This document shows, in pieces, positions 34,687-42,149 of a stretch of 64,000 bases of DNA; the stretch's first letter is position 1; every line of letters begins with the position of its first letter. The notes beneath the pieces were generated by a model, which worked only from the letters and a program-made list of their open reading frames with translations, was not told the DNA's origin and made no database searches. The stretch spans positions 17,721 through 81,720 of the forward strand of contig JAJRPM010000015.1 of the NCBI GenBank assembly GCA_024280775.1. The letters run 5' to 3'. The stretch is from Candidatus Zixiibacteriota bacterium (GTDB lineage: Bacteria; Zixibacteria; MSB-5A5; GN15; JACZUZ01). The translations under genes were made by a program, and so were the position numbers.

Positions 34687-35085
34687 CTAGTCCTTAGCGC
34701 CTACTGCGCTTTGCCGGGCGCTCGCTTGCACATCGCTGGCGTGCTTCGTTTCTATTCTCTTGACGAGGTTTTGGTACAGAATATCAGCGAGTCCGCCGCG
34801 AGAACCATCGGCCATTTTGCGCGATAGTTCCTCGTCGAACATTGATTGATAGATATCTTTACCCAGTCCAGAATCACCTACTCCCTGCTCTGACTCAACT
34901 TTGGGAATTGTTTGGCGCATAGATTTCAACATTGAAGACATGAAAAACGCCTCAAATTCATGAGTCGCTTTCTTTAACTTGACTTTGTCCCGCTCCAATT
35001 CACTGAGCTCAACTTTCTTTGGAAGCAGAGCTTTTTGTTTTGATTCATTGAGCTGAATCACTGGAGTGTTTTGAATTGGCTTCAT
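34687..35085 (-). CDS. flgJ: Rod-binding protein, FlgJ N-terminal domain type
   Basis: It helps assemble the periplasmic rod. The 132 residues contain the rod-binding signature ATHEFEAFFMSSMLKSMRQT, GKDIYQSMFDEELSRKMAD and RGGLADILYQNLVKRIE. The C-terminal muramidase half of enterobacterial FlgJ is absent, as in many phyla, so wall cleavage must come from another enzyme. It follows flgI by 29 bp and is the last gene of the flgF-to-flgJ group. Confidence 0.88.
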   Translation of the reverse strand: MKPIQNTPVIQLNESKQKALLPKKVELSELERDKVKLKKATHEFEAFFMSSMLKSMRQTIPKVESEQGVGDSGLGKDIYQSMFDEELSRKMADGSRGGLADILYQNLVKRIETKHASDVQASARQSAVGAKD

Positions 35086-35114
35086 AATAACTTTCTCAGT
35101 TACGCAATCTTCAA

Positions 35115-36281
35115 CTACAGAATCACTAACTCAGCTCGAAGCGCTCCGGCTTGTTTCAAGGCCTGGAAGATTGCTATGATATCTCGCGGGGCGGCTCCGA
35201 TAGTGTTCAACGCCTGCGCAACATCCGCAATCGAAACAGCTTCATCCATGTACATTACACGCGCCGTTTCATCCTGAATCGAAATCTGAGACTCGGAAGT
35301 GACTACTGTCTCGCCTTGCGAGAACGGTTCCGGTTGTGAAATAACCGGTGTCCTTTGAATGTTTACCGTTATGGTTCCATGAGCTATTGCAACCGGAGCT
35401 ATTGAAACATGCTCTCCTGCTACGATGGTGCCGGTTTTTTCATTGATTACCACTCTGGCGGCTACATCCGGATTCACTCTAAGTTGACCCACCGTTGAGA
35501 TGAACTTGATTCTCTCGTTTGGTCCGCTTAGTGAATCAGGTAGATCGATGCGAATGTTTGCATCATCAAGTGGAAACGCTACGTCACCATAGATCAGGTT
35601 AATTTTTTGCGCTACTCGCGAGGAGGTCGTGAAGTCCGGAGAATTCAAAGTGAGACCGATTTCATTCGCGGTTTGGACTCCCTCGATAGGTTGCGGCAGT
35701 TTTGCAGTTATTCTTGCCCCATTAGGCACACGACCCACGAGTGTGTAATTATTAACGATTCGGTTGCCGTCATCTACTGAGACATTAAAGCCACCAATGG
35801 ATACTGGTCCTTGCGCGATGCCGTAGGTTACTCCTGTTACATCTGAGAGCGGCGTTAAGAGAAGCGTACCTCCCTGCAACGACGTTGCATCACCAATCGA
35901 GCTTACTGTCACATCCACCAGCGAACCTGGCTTGGTGGTGTTGCTGACCCTTGAAGTCACAATGACAGAGGCTACATTTTTGACCTTGATAATATTAGGA
36001 TCTACTGTCAAGCCCATGCGCTCAATCATATTGGCAAGTGATTGCGTTGTGAAAGTTGCGCTTTTGCCATCACCACTACCGTCGAGACCGATTATTAGTC
36101 CGTATCCGATAAGGTCTATTGTCTGTTGGTTTTTTATTGAAACGATATCTTTGATACGCACAGATGCATTAGCTGTAGCGCTGGCAACTATCACTATTGC
36201 GGATACTATCAATGTTATGGTTTTCATTCTCCGTTTCATACGGCTCTTTCGGTCTTGCGATTGTTCCATCGTGGTTATCAT
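35115..36281 (-). CDS. flgI: Flagellar P-ring protein FlgI
   Basis: FlgI forms the P ring in the peptidoglycan layer. Its 388 residues start with a signal peptide (hydrophobic TITLIVSAIVIVASATANA, cleavage after ANA near residue 39). The mature protein shows VRIKDIVSIKNQQTIDLIGY, GLIIGLDGSGDG, NVASVIVTSRVSN and, near the end, VVINEKTGTIVAGEHVSIAP and DIIAIFQALKQAGALRAELV, all family signatures. An in-frame ATG at codon 19 gives a shorter signal peptide and could be the real start. Confidence 0.95.
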   Translation of the reverse strand: MITTMEQSQDRKSRMKRRMKTITLIVSAIVIVASATANASVRIKDIVSIKNQQTIDLIGYGLIIGLDGSGDGKSATFTTQSLANMIERMGLTVDPNIIKVKNVASVIVTSRVSNTTKPGSLVDVTVSSIGDATSLQGGTLLLTPLSDVTGVTYGIAQGPVSIGGFNVSVDDGNRIVNNYTLVGRVPNGARITAKLPQPIEGVQTANEIGLTLNSPDFTTSSRVAQKINLIYGDVAFPLDDANIRIDLPDSLSGPNERIKFISTVGQLRVNPDVAARVVINEKTGTIVAGEHVSIAPVAIAHGTITVNIQRTPVISQPEPFSQGETVVTSESQISIQDETARVMYMDEAVSIADVAQALNTIGAAPRDIIAIFQALKQAGALRAELVIL

Positions 36282-36299
36282 CGTGTGTTCTTCTCTTCT

Positions 36300-36887
36300 C
36301 TAGAACAACCACCCCAAGACACGAGAAACAATCCCCGGCTTGGTGGCATGTTGACTGGGACCAACTCCGTCATAGGTAATTGTCGCATCTGCTATCAAAT
36401 ATGAATCGACTGTGTTATCGGCTTTAACATCACGTCTGCGCACAACGCCGTCTAGAGTCATTGTTTCAGTATTGGGTCCCACACCAACGCTACGAGAACC
36501 CTGGATAACTAAATCGCCGTTGGACTTTAGACCCACCACAGTAACCGTCATTTTGCCTCGCAATGATTGATTTTTTCGCACCTCACCCTTGCCGTCGTAT
36601 GCGTGGGAATTCTTGGTACTCATTCCAAATAGTGGAATAAAATCCAAGACTCCGGTGCCCGGGCTACCACTGACAGACGCATCAACAGTTTCTTCATTGA
36701 TGGTTTTTGATCGATTGGTTGCATTCGTCAGTTCAAAAATCAGAACCGTTAGGTTGTCACCTATATTGGTGGCTTTGATGTCGGTGAATAATGATTGCGA
36801 ACTACCGAAGTCTGAGCCGAAAACCTTCACAGTAAATGGCAACAACGTCAAAACTGCCGCCAGCAATAGTATTCTTCCTAATTTCAT
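36300..36887 (-). CDS. flgH: Flagellar L-ring protein FlgH lacking the lipid-attachment cysteine
   Basis: FlgH forms the outer-membrane L ring. The 195 residues show QSLFTDIKATNIGDNLTVLI, NEETVDASVSG, YDGKGEVRKNQSLRGKMTVT, NGDLVIQGSRSVGVGPNTET and the C-terminal ISYDGVG-like TITYDGVGPS. Most characterised FlgH proteins are lipoproteins with an N-terminal lipobox cysteine. Here the signal peptide (RILLLAAVLTLLPFTVKVFG) has no cysteine and the whole protein has none, so membrane attachment must differ. It lies between flgA and flgI. Confidence 0.93.
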   Translation of the reverse strand: MKLGRILLLAAVLTLLPFTVKVFGSDFGSSQSLFTDIKATNIGDNLTVLIFELTNATNRSKTINEETVDASVSGSPGTGVLDFIPLFGMSTKNSHAYDGKGEVRKNQSLRGKMTVTVVGLKSNGDLVIQGSRSVGVGPNTETMTLDGVVRRRDVKADNTVDSYLIADATITYDGVGPSQHATKPGIVSRVLGWLF

Positions 36888-36892
36888 AGTGA

Positions 36893-37690
36893 CTACCTGC
36901 TCCCGGCGCCTGGCGCCATTAGTGACACAATGCCGACTCCGGATATTGTGCCTGTTATGATTTTCTGCGAGGACAGATTCTTGACGCGAATTGTTTCACC
37001 GACGATACCTTTGCCCAGCGACCTGCCGCGCATTTGCAAAAGCAATCCACCTCTTTGATATTTGATTACCACTTCATCGCCGGGCAGAATATCAGGAATG
37101 TCTTCCAGCATTTCTGCGGTCATGATTGCTCCGACTCGCGCCACCCTGCGAAATTGTTTGTTGTCCAGTTCAGAGCGCGACTTCAGCGGCGTTTCAATTA
37201 TCTTCGTGATATCGCTAAATTCACTTTTGGGTTTAGATACTATTCCGGGTTGACCGCGTCTCGCGGATGAGCCAATTACTAGTACCGAATCAAATCTCTG
37301 GGCATAGAGGGTAACTTGCCCGTGAATTTCTGTTCCATCAGACTGATGCAAATACGCTACTATCGGATACAGACCCTTCGGTGGCGTTGTCAGCAGTAAT
37401 CGTACGCCAACTGAATCCAACTCTATTCCTTCAATTGCGCTTTCTGCAAAAGAATTCCGATGGACTGTGAAGACACAGTGCATTCTGTCGACTTTTGTGT
37501 CGATGTACACTTGATCGATGATTTCAGTCTCAAGAGCGTTCATGGTCAGCTCGCTCTTTGCGATTGTGGGCAATGCCACCAGCGCCAATTGCAGAGCAAT
37601 AATCAGTAGGAGGGTGAGGCGTTTGTACAGACTTGGGATGTGACTTTCCTGCTGTTGGCGCCTTGCGTTGATTTCAGTTGATGTAATCAT
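36893..37690 (-). CDS. flgA: Flagellar P-ring assembly chaperone FlgA
   Basis: FlgA is a periplasmic chaperone for P-ring assembly. The 265-residue protein has an uncleaved-looking basic N-region then a signal segment (LTLLLIIALQLALVALPTIA). The C-terminal SAF domain is clear: RRVARVGAIMTAEMLEDIPD, GDEVVIKYQRGGLLLQMRGR, SLGKGIVGETIRVKNLSSQK and IITGTISGVGIVSL. It lies between flgG and flgH in the order flgF-G-A-H-I-J. Confidence 0.9.
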   Translation of the reverse strand: MITSTEINARRQQQESHIPSLYKRLTLLLIIALQLALVALPTIAKSELTMNALETEIIDQVYIDTKVDRMHCVFTVHRNSFAESAIEGIELDSVGVRLLLTTPPKGLYPIVAYLHQSDGTEIHGQVTLYAQRFDSVLVIGSSARRGQPGIVSKPKSEFSDITKIIETPLKSRSELDNKQFRRVARVGAIMTAEMLEDIPDILPGDEVVIKYQRGGLLLQMRGRSLGKGIVGETIRVKNLSSQKIITGTISGVGIVSLMAPGAGSR

Positions 37691-37711
37691 TTGGTTCGTC
37701 TCGCTAAGAGG

Positions 37712-38500
37712 TTAGCGTTTAAGATTATTCGCTATTTGCGTCATGTCTTCACTGGTTTGAATAGCCTTGGAGTTAATCTCGTAGGCTCGTTGCGCGATAA
37801 TCATATTGACCATCTCATCGACTACTTCGACATTAGAAACTTCCAAAGTTCCCTGGTCTATTCTTCCCATTCCATCAAGCGTCGGTGTGCCGGTGATTGC
37901 CTGCCCTGACGCGGCGGTTGTGATAAATAGATTGTGTCCAACAGCGCTTAATCCTGCGGGGTTAATGAACCTCGCTAGTTCAATTTGCCCCAGTGATTGC
38001 GGATCCTGATTTCCAGGAACTAAAACAGTGACCTCGCCGTCAAGGCCGATTGCTATTGAGCTCGCGTCCTGCGGAATCGTGATGTCCGGAGTCAAAAAGA
38101 ATCCATCACTGGTGACAAATTGTCCATCAGCGCTGATTTTGAATGCTCCATCACGTGTGTAGCCGGTTGAACCGTCGGGCATTCTTATTTGAAAGAACCC
38201 ATTGCCGGAAATTGCCAAATCCAACGGATTGCCGGTGGCATTCAAGTCACCCGGGGAATAGTCACGAACTGTTGCGACCGCTCGGGCGCCATATCCAACC
38301 GCTAGATTTGTCGGGGCTTTTGAACCAACTGATGTAACCGATCCGGCCCTGCGATAGTTTTGATACAGCACATCCTGAAACTCCACCTTGGAACGCTTGA
38401 ACCCTGTGGTGTTAACGTTTGCAAGGTTGTTGGAGATATTATCAACATTCAACTGCTGGGCCACCATACCTGAGGCCGCTGTGCGCATTGCCTTAATCAT
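37712..38500 (-). CDS. flgG: Flagellar distal rod protein FlgG
   Basis: FlgG forms the distal rod. The 262-residue length is standard. The N-terminal rod signature is IKAMRTAASGMVAQQLNVDN then ISNNLANVNTTGFKRSKVEF. LDLAISGNGFFQIRMPDGST and YTRDGAFKISADGQFVTSDG are in the body, and the C-terminus is EVSNVEVVDEMVNMIIAQRA, YEINSKAIQTSEDM. It follows flgF by 62 bp. Confidence 0.96.
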   Translation of the reverse strand: MIKAMRTAASGMVAQQLNVDNISNNLANVNTTGFKRSKVEFQDVLYQNYRRAGSVTSVGSKAPTNLAVGYGARAVATVRDYSPGDLNATGNPLDLAISGNGFFQIRMPDGSTGYTRDGAFKISADGQFVTSDGFFLTPDITIPQDASSIAIGLDGEVTVLVPGNQDPQSLGQIELARFINPAGLSAVGHNLFITTAASGQAITGTPTLDGMGRIDQGTLEVSNVEVVDEMVNMIIAQRAYEINSKAIQTSEDMTQIANNLKR

Positions 38501-38562
38501 TATCTTTACTGCTCCTGTCTATAACTTTTCCGTACTCTACAGCCATAATCTACAACCATATT

Positions 38563-39297
38563 CTACAGCTGAGTTCTACCCACATCATTGATGAGCCTTC
38601 CAAGCGACTCATCCTGAGTCTGAAGAGCTTTCGAGTCTGCTTCATAGTTTCTATAGCTCGAAATCATCTCCACCATTTGCATTACTACATCTACATTTGA
38701 GGATTCTATGTATCCTTGACGCACTGCGAAATCCAGCGCCGCGGTTAATTCGACTCCTTCGGGGGCCTTGTATTTGCCCGGACGGACTTTCTCAAGCGTT
38801 GTAGGATCATCGACTATTACCACTGACAAACGACTTATCTCTTCGCCATCAACTGACACTATTCCATCGTCTGAGATACTCACTTCACCTTGCGGCAACT
38901 GAATCGGCCCGCTATCACTTTGAACCATCTCTCCGTCGGTCGTTACGAGAAACCCTAATCCATCACGAGTGAAGACACCATCGCGAGTCAAAGCGTTTTC
39001 TCCTGCGGCGTCCTGAGTTACGAAGAAACCGGGACCGTCAATGGCGATATCCATCGGATTGCCAGTTTGGTCGAGCGAACCCTGTCCGTAGTCTGTGTAA
39101 ACTTGATCCAGCATCGGTCTTTCCCAATCAGACTTACGTGGCAGGTTGTTGATCTGCGCCCTTCCTAATTCTGACATGAAGACTGAGTCTTTCTTAAAAC
39201 CCGGTGTGGAAGCATTCGCTATGTTGTTGGCGATTACTTCCTGTTGCCTGATGCGCGGTATCATCGCTGATGCGCTATTGTATATTCCTTTTATCAT
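38563..39297 (-). CDS. flgF: Flagellar proximal rod protein FlgF
   Basis: FlgF is a proximal rod protein. From the ATG at 39297 it has 244 residues. It begins MIKGIYNSASAMIPRIRQQE, then VIANNIANASTPGFKKDSVF, followed by NPMDIAIDGPGFFVTQDAAG and the C-terminal SSNVDVVMQMVEMISSYRNY. A longer frame to 39393 runs through the promoter and has no rod similarity. GGAGGA with eight bases spacing precedes the chosen ATG. It heads the flgF-G-A-H-I-J group behind a sigma-54 promoter with a leader of about 15 bases. Confidence 0.92.
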   Translation of the reverse strand: MIKGIYNSASAMIPRIRQQEVIANNIANASTPGFKKDSVFMSELGRAQINNLPRKSDWERPMLDQVYTDYGQGSLDQTGNPMDIAIDGPGFFVTQDAAGENALTRDGVFTRDGLGFLVTTDGEMVQSDSGPIQLPQGEVSISDDGIVSVDGEEISRLSVVIVDDPTTLEKVRPGKYKAPEGVELTAALDFAVRQGYIESSNVDVVMQMVEMISSYRNYEADSKALQTQDESLGRLINDVGRTQL

Positions 39298-39323
39298 ATA
39301 GACATTCCTCCGGCGAGTTGTAA

Positions 39324-39339
39324 TGCAAGGAGGGCGCCG
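39324..39339 (-). promoter_or_regulatory. Sigma-54 promoter of flgF-G-A-H-I-J
   Basis: The minus strand reads CGGCGCC, four bases, TTGCA, with GG and GC ten bases apart as in TGGCACG-N4-TTGCA. The start of transcription would fall near 39313, just ahead of the flgF Shine-Dalgarno. It resembles the flgB promoter at 48888-48903. Confidence 0.6.
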
Positions 39340-39341
39340 AC

Positions 39342-39371
39342 ATTGCGTAATTGTAGCTATGGCGTTGTGTA
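39342..39371 (-). promoter_or_regulatory. Upstream block shared with the flgB promoter
   Basis: The minus strand holds TACACAACG (39363-39371) and AATTACGCAAT (39342-39352) just upstream of the -24 box. Both strings recur exactly upstream of the flgB sigma-54 promoter. A binding site for the sigma-54 activator is a plausible reading. Confidence 0.5.
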
Positions 39372-39517
39372 AGTGGCGGTTACACGAATCCAAAAAGAGG
39401 CGTTCAGACTAGATATCTCCGGGAGACGGAAATATTTTCGGTTGAGTCAGGAAAACTCTACCAAGGGGTGGATTGGATGTATTGATTGGGTGAATTGCTT
39501 GTAGTTGTAAGACGGGA

Positions 39518-39877
39518 CTACTTCAGAGCCAGGTTTTGGTCTTCGGCTCGCACTTTGTCGATCAGAGAATTCATCGCGCGATCAAAATCCTCGTCCGATA
39601 GCATCTCTCGGTTTGAACGCAGATACAAAGCGCAGTCAGCTTTGAATCCGTAGCAGTTTAGCGCATCAGCTAAATAGCAACAGCGAATATAGGCGCAACG
39701 TTCATGACGTTTAGCAATGGTTGGATTGGCTCGGACCTGTTCCATACTTAGAATTATCGGCCTCTTCTCTACATTGTTGAGGTTTTGTTGATCTTCAAGT
39801 TTGGAGATGTGCTGGGCTATCTGAATACGCATGGATTTGCAGAGTAAAATCTGTGGATTCGCAGACTGCTCCAGCAA
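39518..39877 (-). CDS. Cysteine-rich small protein of unknown function
   Basis: Unrecognised, 119 residues from a TTG at 39877 or 104 from the ATG at 39832. The striking part is the C-terminal half: HERCAYIRCCYLADALNCYG then FKADCALYLRSNREM. The cysteines are arranged C-x4-CC-x7-C-x5-C, which suggests a metal or iron-sulfur site or redox switch. A helical tail (DEDFDRAMNSLIDKVRAED) follows. A possible sigma-54 promoter lies at 39935-39950, 220 bp upstream of flgF, so it may belong to the flagellar regulon. Confidence 0.6.
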   Translation of the reverse strand: MLEQSANPQILLCKSMRIQIAQHISKLEDQQNLNNVEKRPIILSMEQVRANPTIAKRHERCAYIRCCYLADALNCYGFKADCALYLRSNREMLSDEDFDRAMNSLIDKVRAEDQNLALK

Positions 39878-40204
39878 TGAGATATTTTAGCCATTTTTCT
39901 CCCAGAATCTCATGGGCTAATAGGTTATGAGACTTGCACTTAGCGAGCCTGTTGAAAAATGTGCCGCGATATGGCGTGAAATCCTTCGAAATAGCGCTAT
40001 CTTTGCTCTGAGGGTCTCCGAAGTCCATCGCGTGGCTGCCTGAATTGTCGCGGTAATTGCCAATATTTTTTCTGATTGCCGTTAGAATCAATGCCGCCAC
40101 GCCAAAATACAATGCTTCAATTTTGCTGGAGAGATGTATTCCGTTGATACAGACGGAATCAGAACGAATGGGAGATCGCAAGTGTTGAGCAACGAGGAAT
40201 CTTT
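39878..40204. other. 327-bp divergent region before the secreted protein gene
   Basis: It contains a weak sigma-54-like site on the minus strand (39935-39950) and, before the plus-strand gene, a 7-bp inverted repeat ATTCCGT/ACGGAAT at 40138-40159 plus the ribosome binding site GAGGAATCTTT. A minus-strand frame crosses it but lacks coding character. Confidence 0.5.
39935..39950 (-). promoter_or_regulatory. Possible sigma-54 promoter of the cysteine-rich gene
   Basis: The minus strand reads AGGCTCG, four bases, GTGCA, keeping GG and GC ten bases apart but with three mismatches to TGGCACG-N4-TTGCA. It has no copy of the shared upstream block. Confidence 0.25.
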
Positions 40205-41623
40205 ATGGTAGGACCGACATCAAACTACAATATTGGCCCAAAGGCCGCGCGCTCTGAGGCTCATGAGGCTTCGCCGCATAAGACAATAGCGTTTGTCTTT
40301 GCGTTGTTGAGCTTCGCACTAGCATTGGTCAGCTTCCCTATTGACGCCAGCGGGTCTGTTCTGGGTGGAAACGTTTCAGACCCGGGGATTCCTGATACAG
40401 TCAGAATTGACTCAGTGGATGGCCTTCGCGGTGGAGCTGTTGTCGTTCCGGTGAATTTCTTCGCAGACGAAACTCTCGGAGGACTCACTCTCGTTTTGCG
40501 CTTTGATCCGGTAGCGCTGATTCTTGACTCTGTATCGTTGGCGGGGACGCTTGCCGAACCATTTTCGATTAGAATCTTCAACATTGATTCAACGACCGGT
40601 ATTCTTGATGGAGCCGCTCTAAGTTTTGACAGCGCCAATGTAATACGACCCGGCTCTGGGGTTTTGGCAAATCTGCATTTTACTGTGTCAGATTCAGCGG
40701 CGGCAGGGGTCTACCTCATTGACACTACTACAGTAGACCCACCGGGGCCTGCTTTTTTGCAGACATCTTTCAGCACAGTTCAAACTGATTCTATTAACGG
40801 CAATGAGACAGTGCTGCCGACTTTTGTAGCCGGCTCTATTACAGTTGCAGACCGCGCCGCGACTTTCGATTCGGTTTGGGTAGACACAGTCACTGGCGCT
40901 CAGGGCGAGACAGTCACTGTGGATGTGTTTCTACACAACGAGTTGCCACTGACTATAATTAAGATTCCTCTGAGATACAGTTCGCCCAAGCTTCTTTTTG
41001 ACACGGTTCTTTTTGCAGGCACACGCGGGATTCTTGCCGGGCAATCACGTCAAAGCCAGGTCAATACTGATTCGCAGGAGGTGCTCATCACACTAGAGTA
41101 CCTGGATAGCTCCCCATTGACACCGGGTGACGGCCCGATAGCGCGTCTGAGGTTCACAATTGACAATACTGCCCCTAATGACACTTTCTCGATTGACAGC
41201 GCCGCTTACCTGGGAATTGTGCCACTCGAGCTAACAACAACCATCGCTGACGGATCTTTTCGATTTACACCATTTTTCCATCCAGGAGCGATCATCGTTG
41301 ACTTTAGAACTGATGTGGATGACGGCGAGAACCCCAATCTTCCGACTGAATTCAGACTTAGGCAGAATTTTCCGAATCCTTTCAATCCGACTACTAAGAT
41401 AGGATTCTCATTGCCGCGAGGCTCAGAGGTGTCACTCGAAGTATATAACTTGTTGGGGCAAAAGGTTCGTACTTTGGTAAACGGGTATCGCCAAGCTGGG
41501 GACTATACAGTGGAATTTGATGGCTTGAGTGACAGAGGCTCAACCGTCGCATCAGGTATGTATTTCTATCGAATCAAAACCGCCGCTAGAACCGAAACGC
41601 GCAAGATGACACTGTTGAAATAA
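40205..41623 (+). CDS. Secreted protein with cohesin-like domains and C-terminal sorting tail
   Basis: A 472-residue exported protein. A long N-region precedes the signal segment (TIAFVFALLSFALALVSFPI, residues 27-46). Two beta-sandwich domains of cohesin-like pattern follow at about 63-210 (VDGLRGGAVVVPVNFFADET, LTLVLRFDPVALILDSVSL) and 220-365 (GAQGETVTVDVFLHN, IPLRYSSPKLLFDTVLF). The last 85 residues are a type IX-style or FlgD-Ig-like tail: RLRQNFPNPFNPTTKIGFSL, VSLEVYNLLGQKVRTLVNG, and SGMYFYRIKTA near the end. It stands alone on the plus strand where hook genes often lie after fliJ; cargo function is unknown. Confidence 0.85.
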   Translation: MVGPTSNYNIGPKAARSEAHEASPHKTIAFVFALLSFALALVSFPIDASGSVLGGNVSDPGIPDTVRIDSVDGLRGGAVVVPVNFFADETLGGLTLVLRFDPVALILDSVSLAGTLAEPFSIRIFNIDSTTGILDGAALSFDSANVIRPGSGVLANLHFTVSDSAAAGVYLIDTTTVDPPGPAFLQTSFSTVQTDSINGNETVLPTFVAGSITVADRAATFDSVWVDTVTGAQGETVTVDVFLHNELPLTIIKIPLRYSSPKLLFDTVLFAGTRGILAGQSRQSQVNTDSQEVLITLEYLDSSPLTPGDGPIARLRFTIDNTAPNDTFSIDSAAYLGIVPLELTTTIADGSFRFTPFFHPGAIIVDFRTDVDDGENPNLPTEFRLRQNFPNPFNPTTKIGFSLPRGSEVSLEVYNLLGQKVRTLVNGYRQAGDYTVEFDGLSDRGSTVASGMYFYRIKTAARTETRKMTLLK

Positions 41624-41684
41624 ATGTATGGCCGTGAAGATATTGAAACAGGGAATGCGAGAGTTGCATTTTCTGAATGGCAAA

Positions 41685-42149
41685 CTAAAACGAATCAGGT
41701 AGGTTCGTTCTGCGCATGAACTGAACAGCTCCAAGCTCATCAAGCTCCTTCTGCTCCACTTTTTCCATCTCCTGCAAATGCCTCAACTGAAGTTTTTCTT
41801 TGAATTGCTCCAAGGTTTTCTTCTCTCTTGATGACTCAACCAGCTCCAATCGTTTGACCTCCGCCTTTTGTTGCAAAGAGCGTTTGATTTGAGTGGTCAT
41901 CATCTTTTGCCCTCGCAGATGATGGAAATAACGAGAATAAGTTCTTAGCTTTTCAACGTCGACTCCCTCGCCTATCAGATGCTCCTGTGCGGCGTCGCAA
42001 TGATGTAACCGCTCTGCTTCAAGTGAATCCAGGGCTTGCGCACGGTCACTGACGCGCCGTAACGCTGTTCCATATTCACCGCGCTTTAGAGACTCCATTC
42101 TCTCTTTTAATCCCAATAGTTTTTCAAGACGAAACGAGAACTTCTTCAT
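41685..42149 (-). CDS. fliJ: Flagellar export protein FliJ
   Basis: FliJ is the coiled-coil stalk of the export ATPase. The 154-residue helical protein begins MKKFSFRLEKLLGLKERMES, the typical start. It contains long heptad-like stretches (LQQKAEVKRLELVESSREKK, LEQFKEKLQLRHLQEMEKVE). Its start overlaps the end of fliI by 26 bp, so the two are translationally coupled. It is the last gene of the flgB-fliJ group; no fliK, flgD or flgE follows. Confidence 0.88.
   Translation of the reverse strand: MKKFSFRLEKLLGLKERMESLKRGEYGTALRRVSDRAQALDSLEAERLHHCDAAQEHLIGEGVDVEKLRTYSRYFHHLRGQKMMTTQIKRSLQQKAEVKRLELVESSREKKTLEQFKEKLQLRHLQEMEKVEQKELDELGAVQFMRRTNLPDSF

Noticed and set aside
40138..40159. Inverted repeat ATTCCGT/ACGGAAT before the secreted protein gene as an operator
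   Set aside because: A 7-bp stem alone is not rare; no second copy or promoter overlap was found.
39795..40181. Minus-strand frame of 128 codons upstream of the cysteine-rich gene
   Set aside because: Overlaps that gene in another frame, covers a likely regulatory region and has no recognisable protein pattern.
41050..41623. C-terminal part of the secreted protein as FlgD
   Set aside because: The Ig-like fold is shared, but FlgD's N-terminal hook-cap region is absent and the NFPNPFNPTT tail and signal peptide mark a secreted protein.
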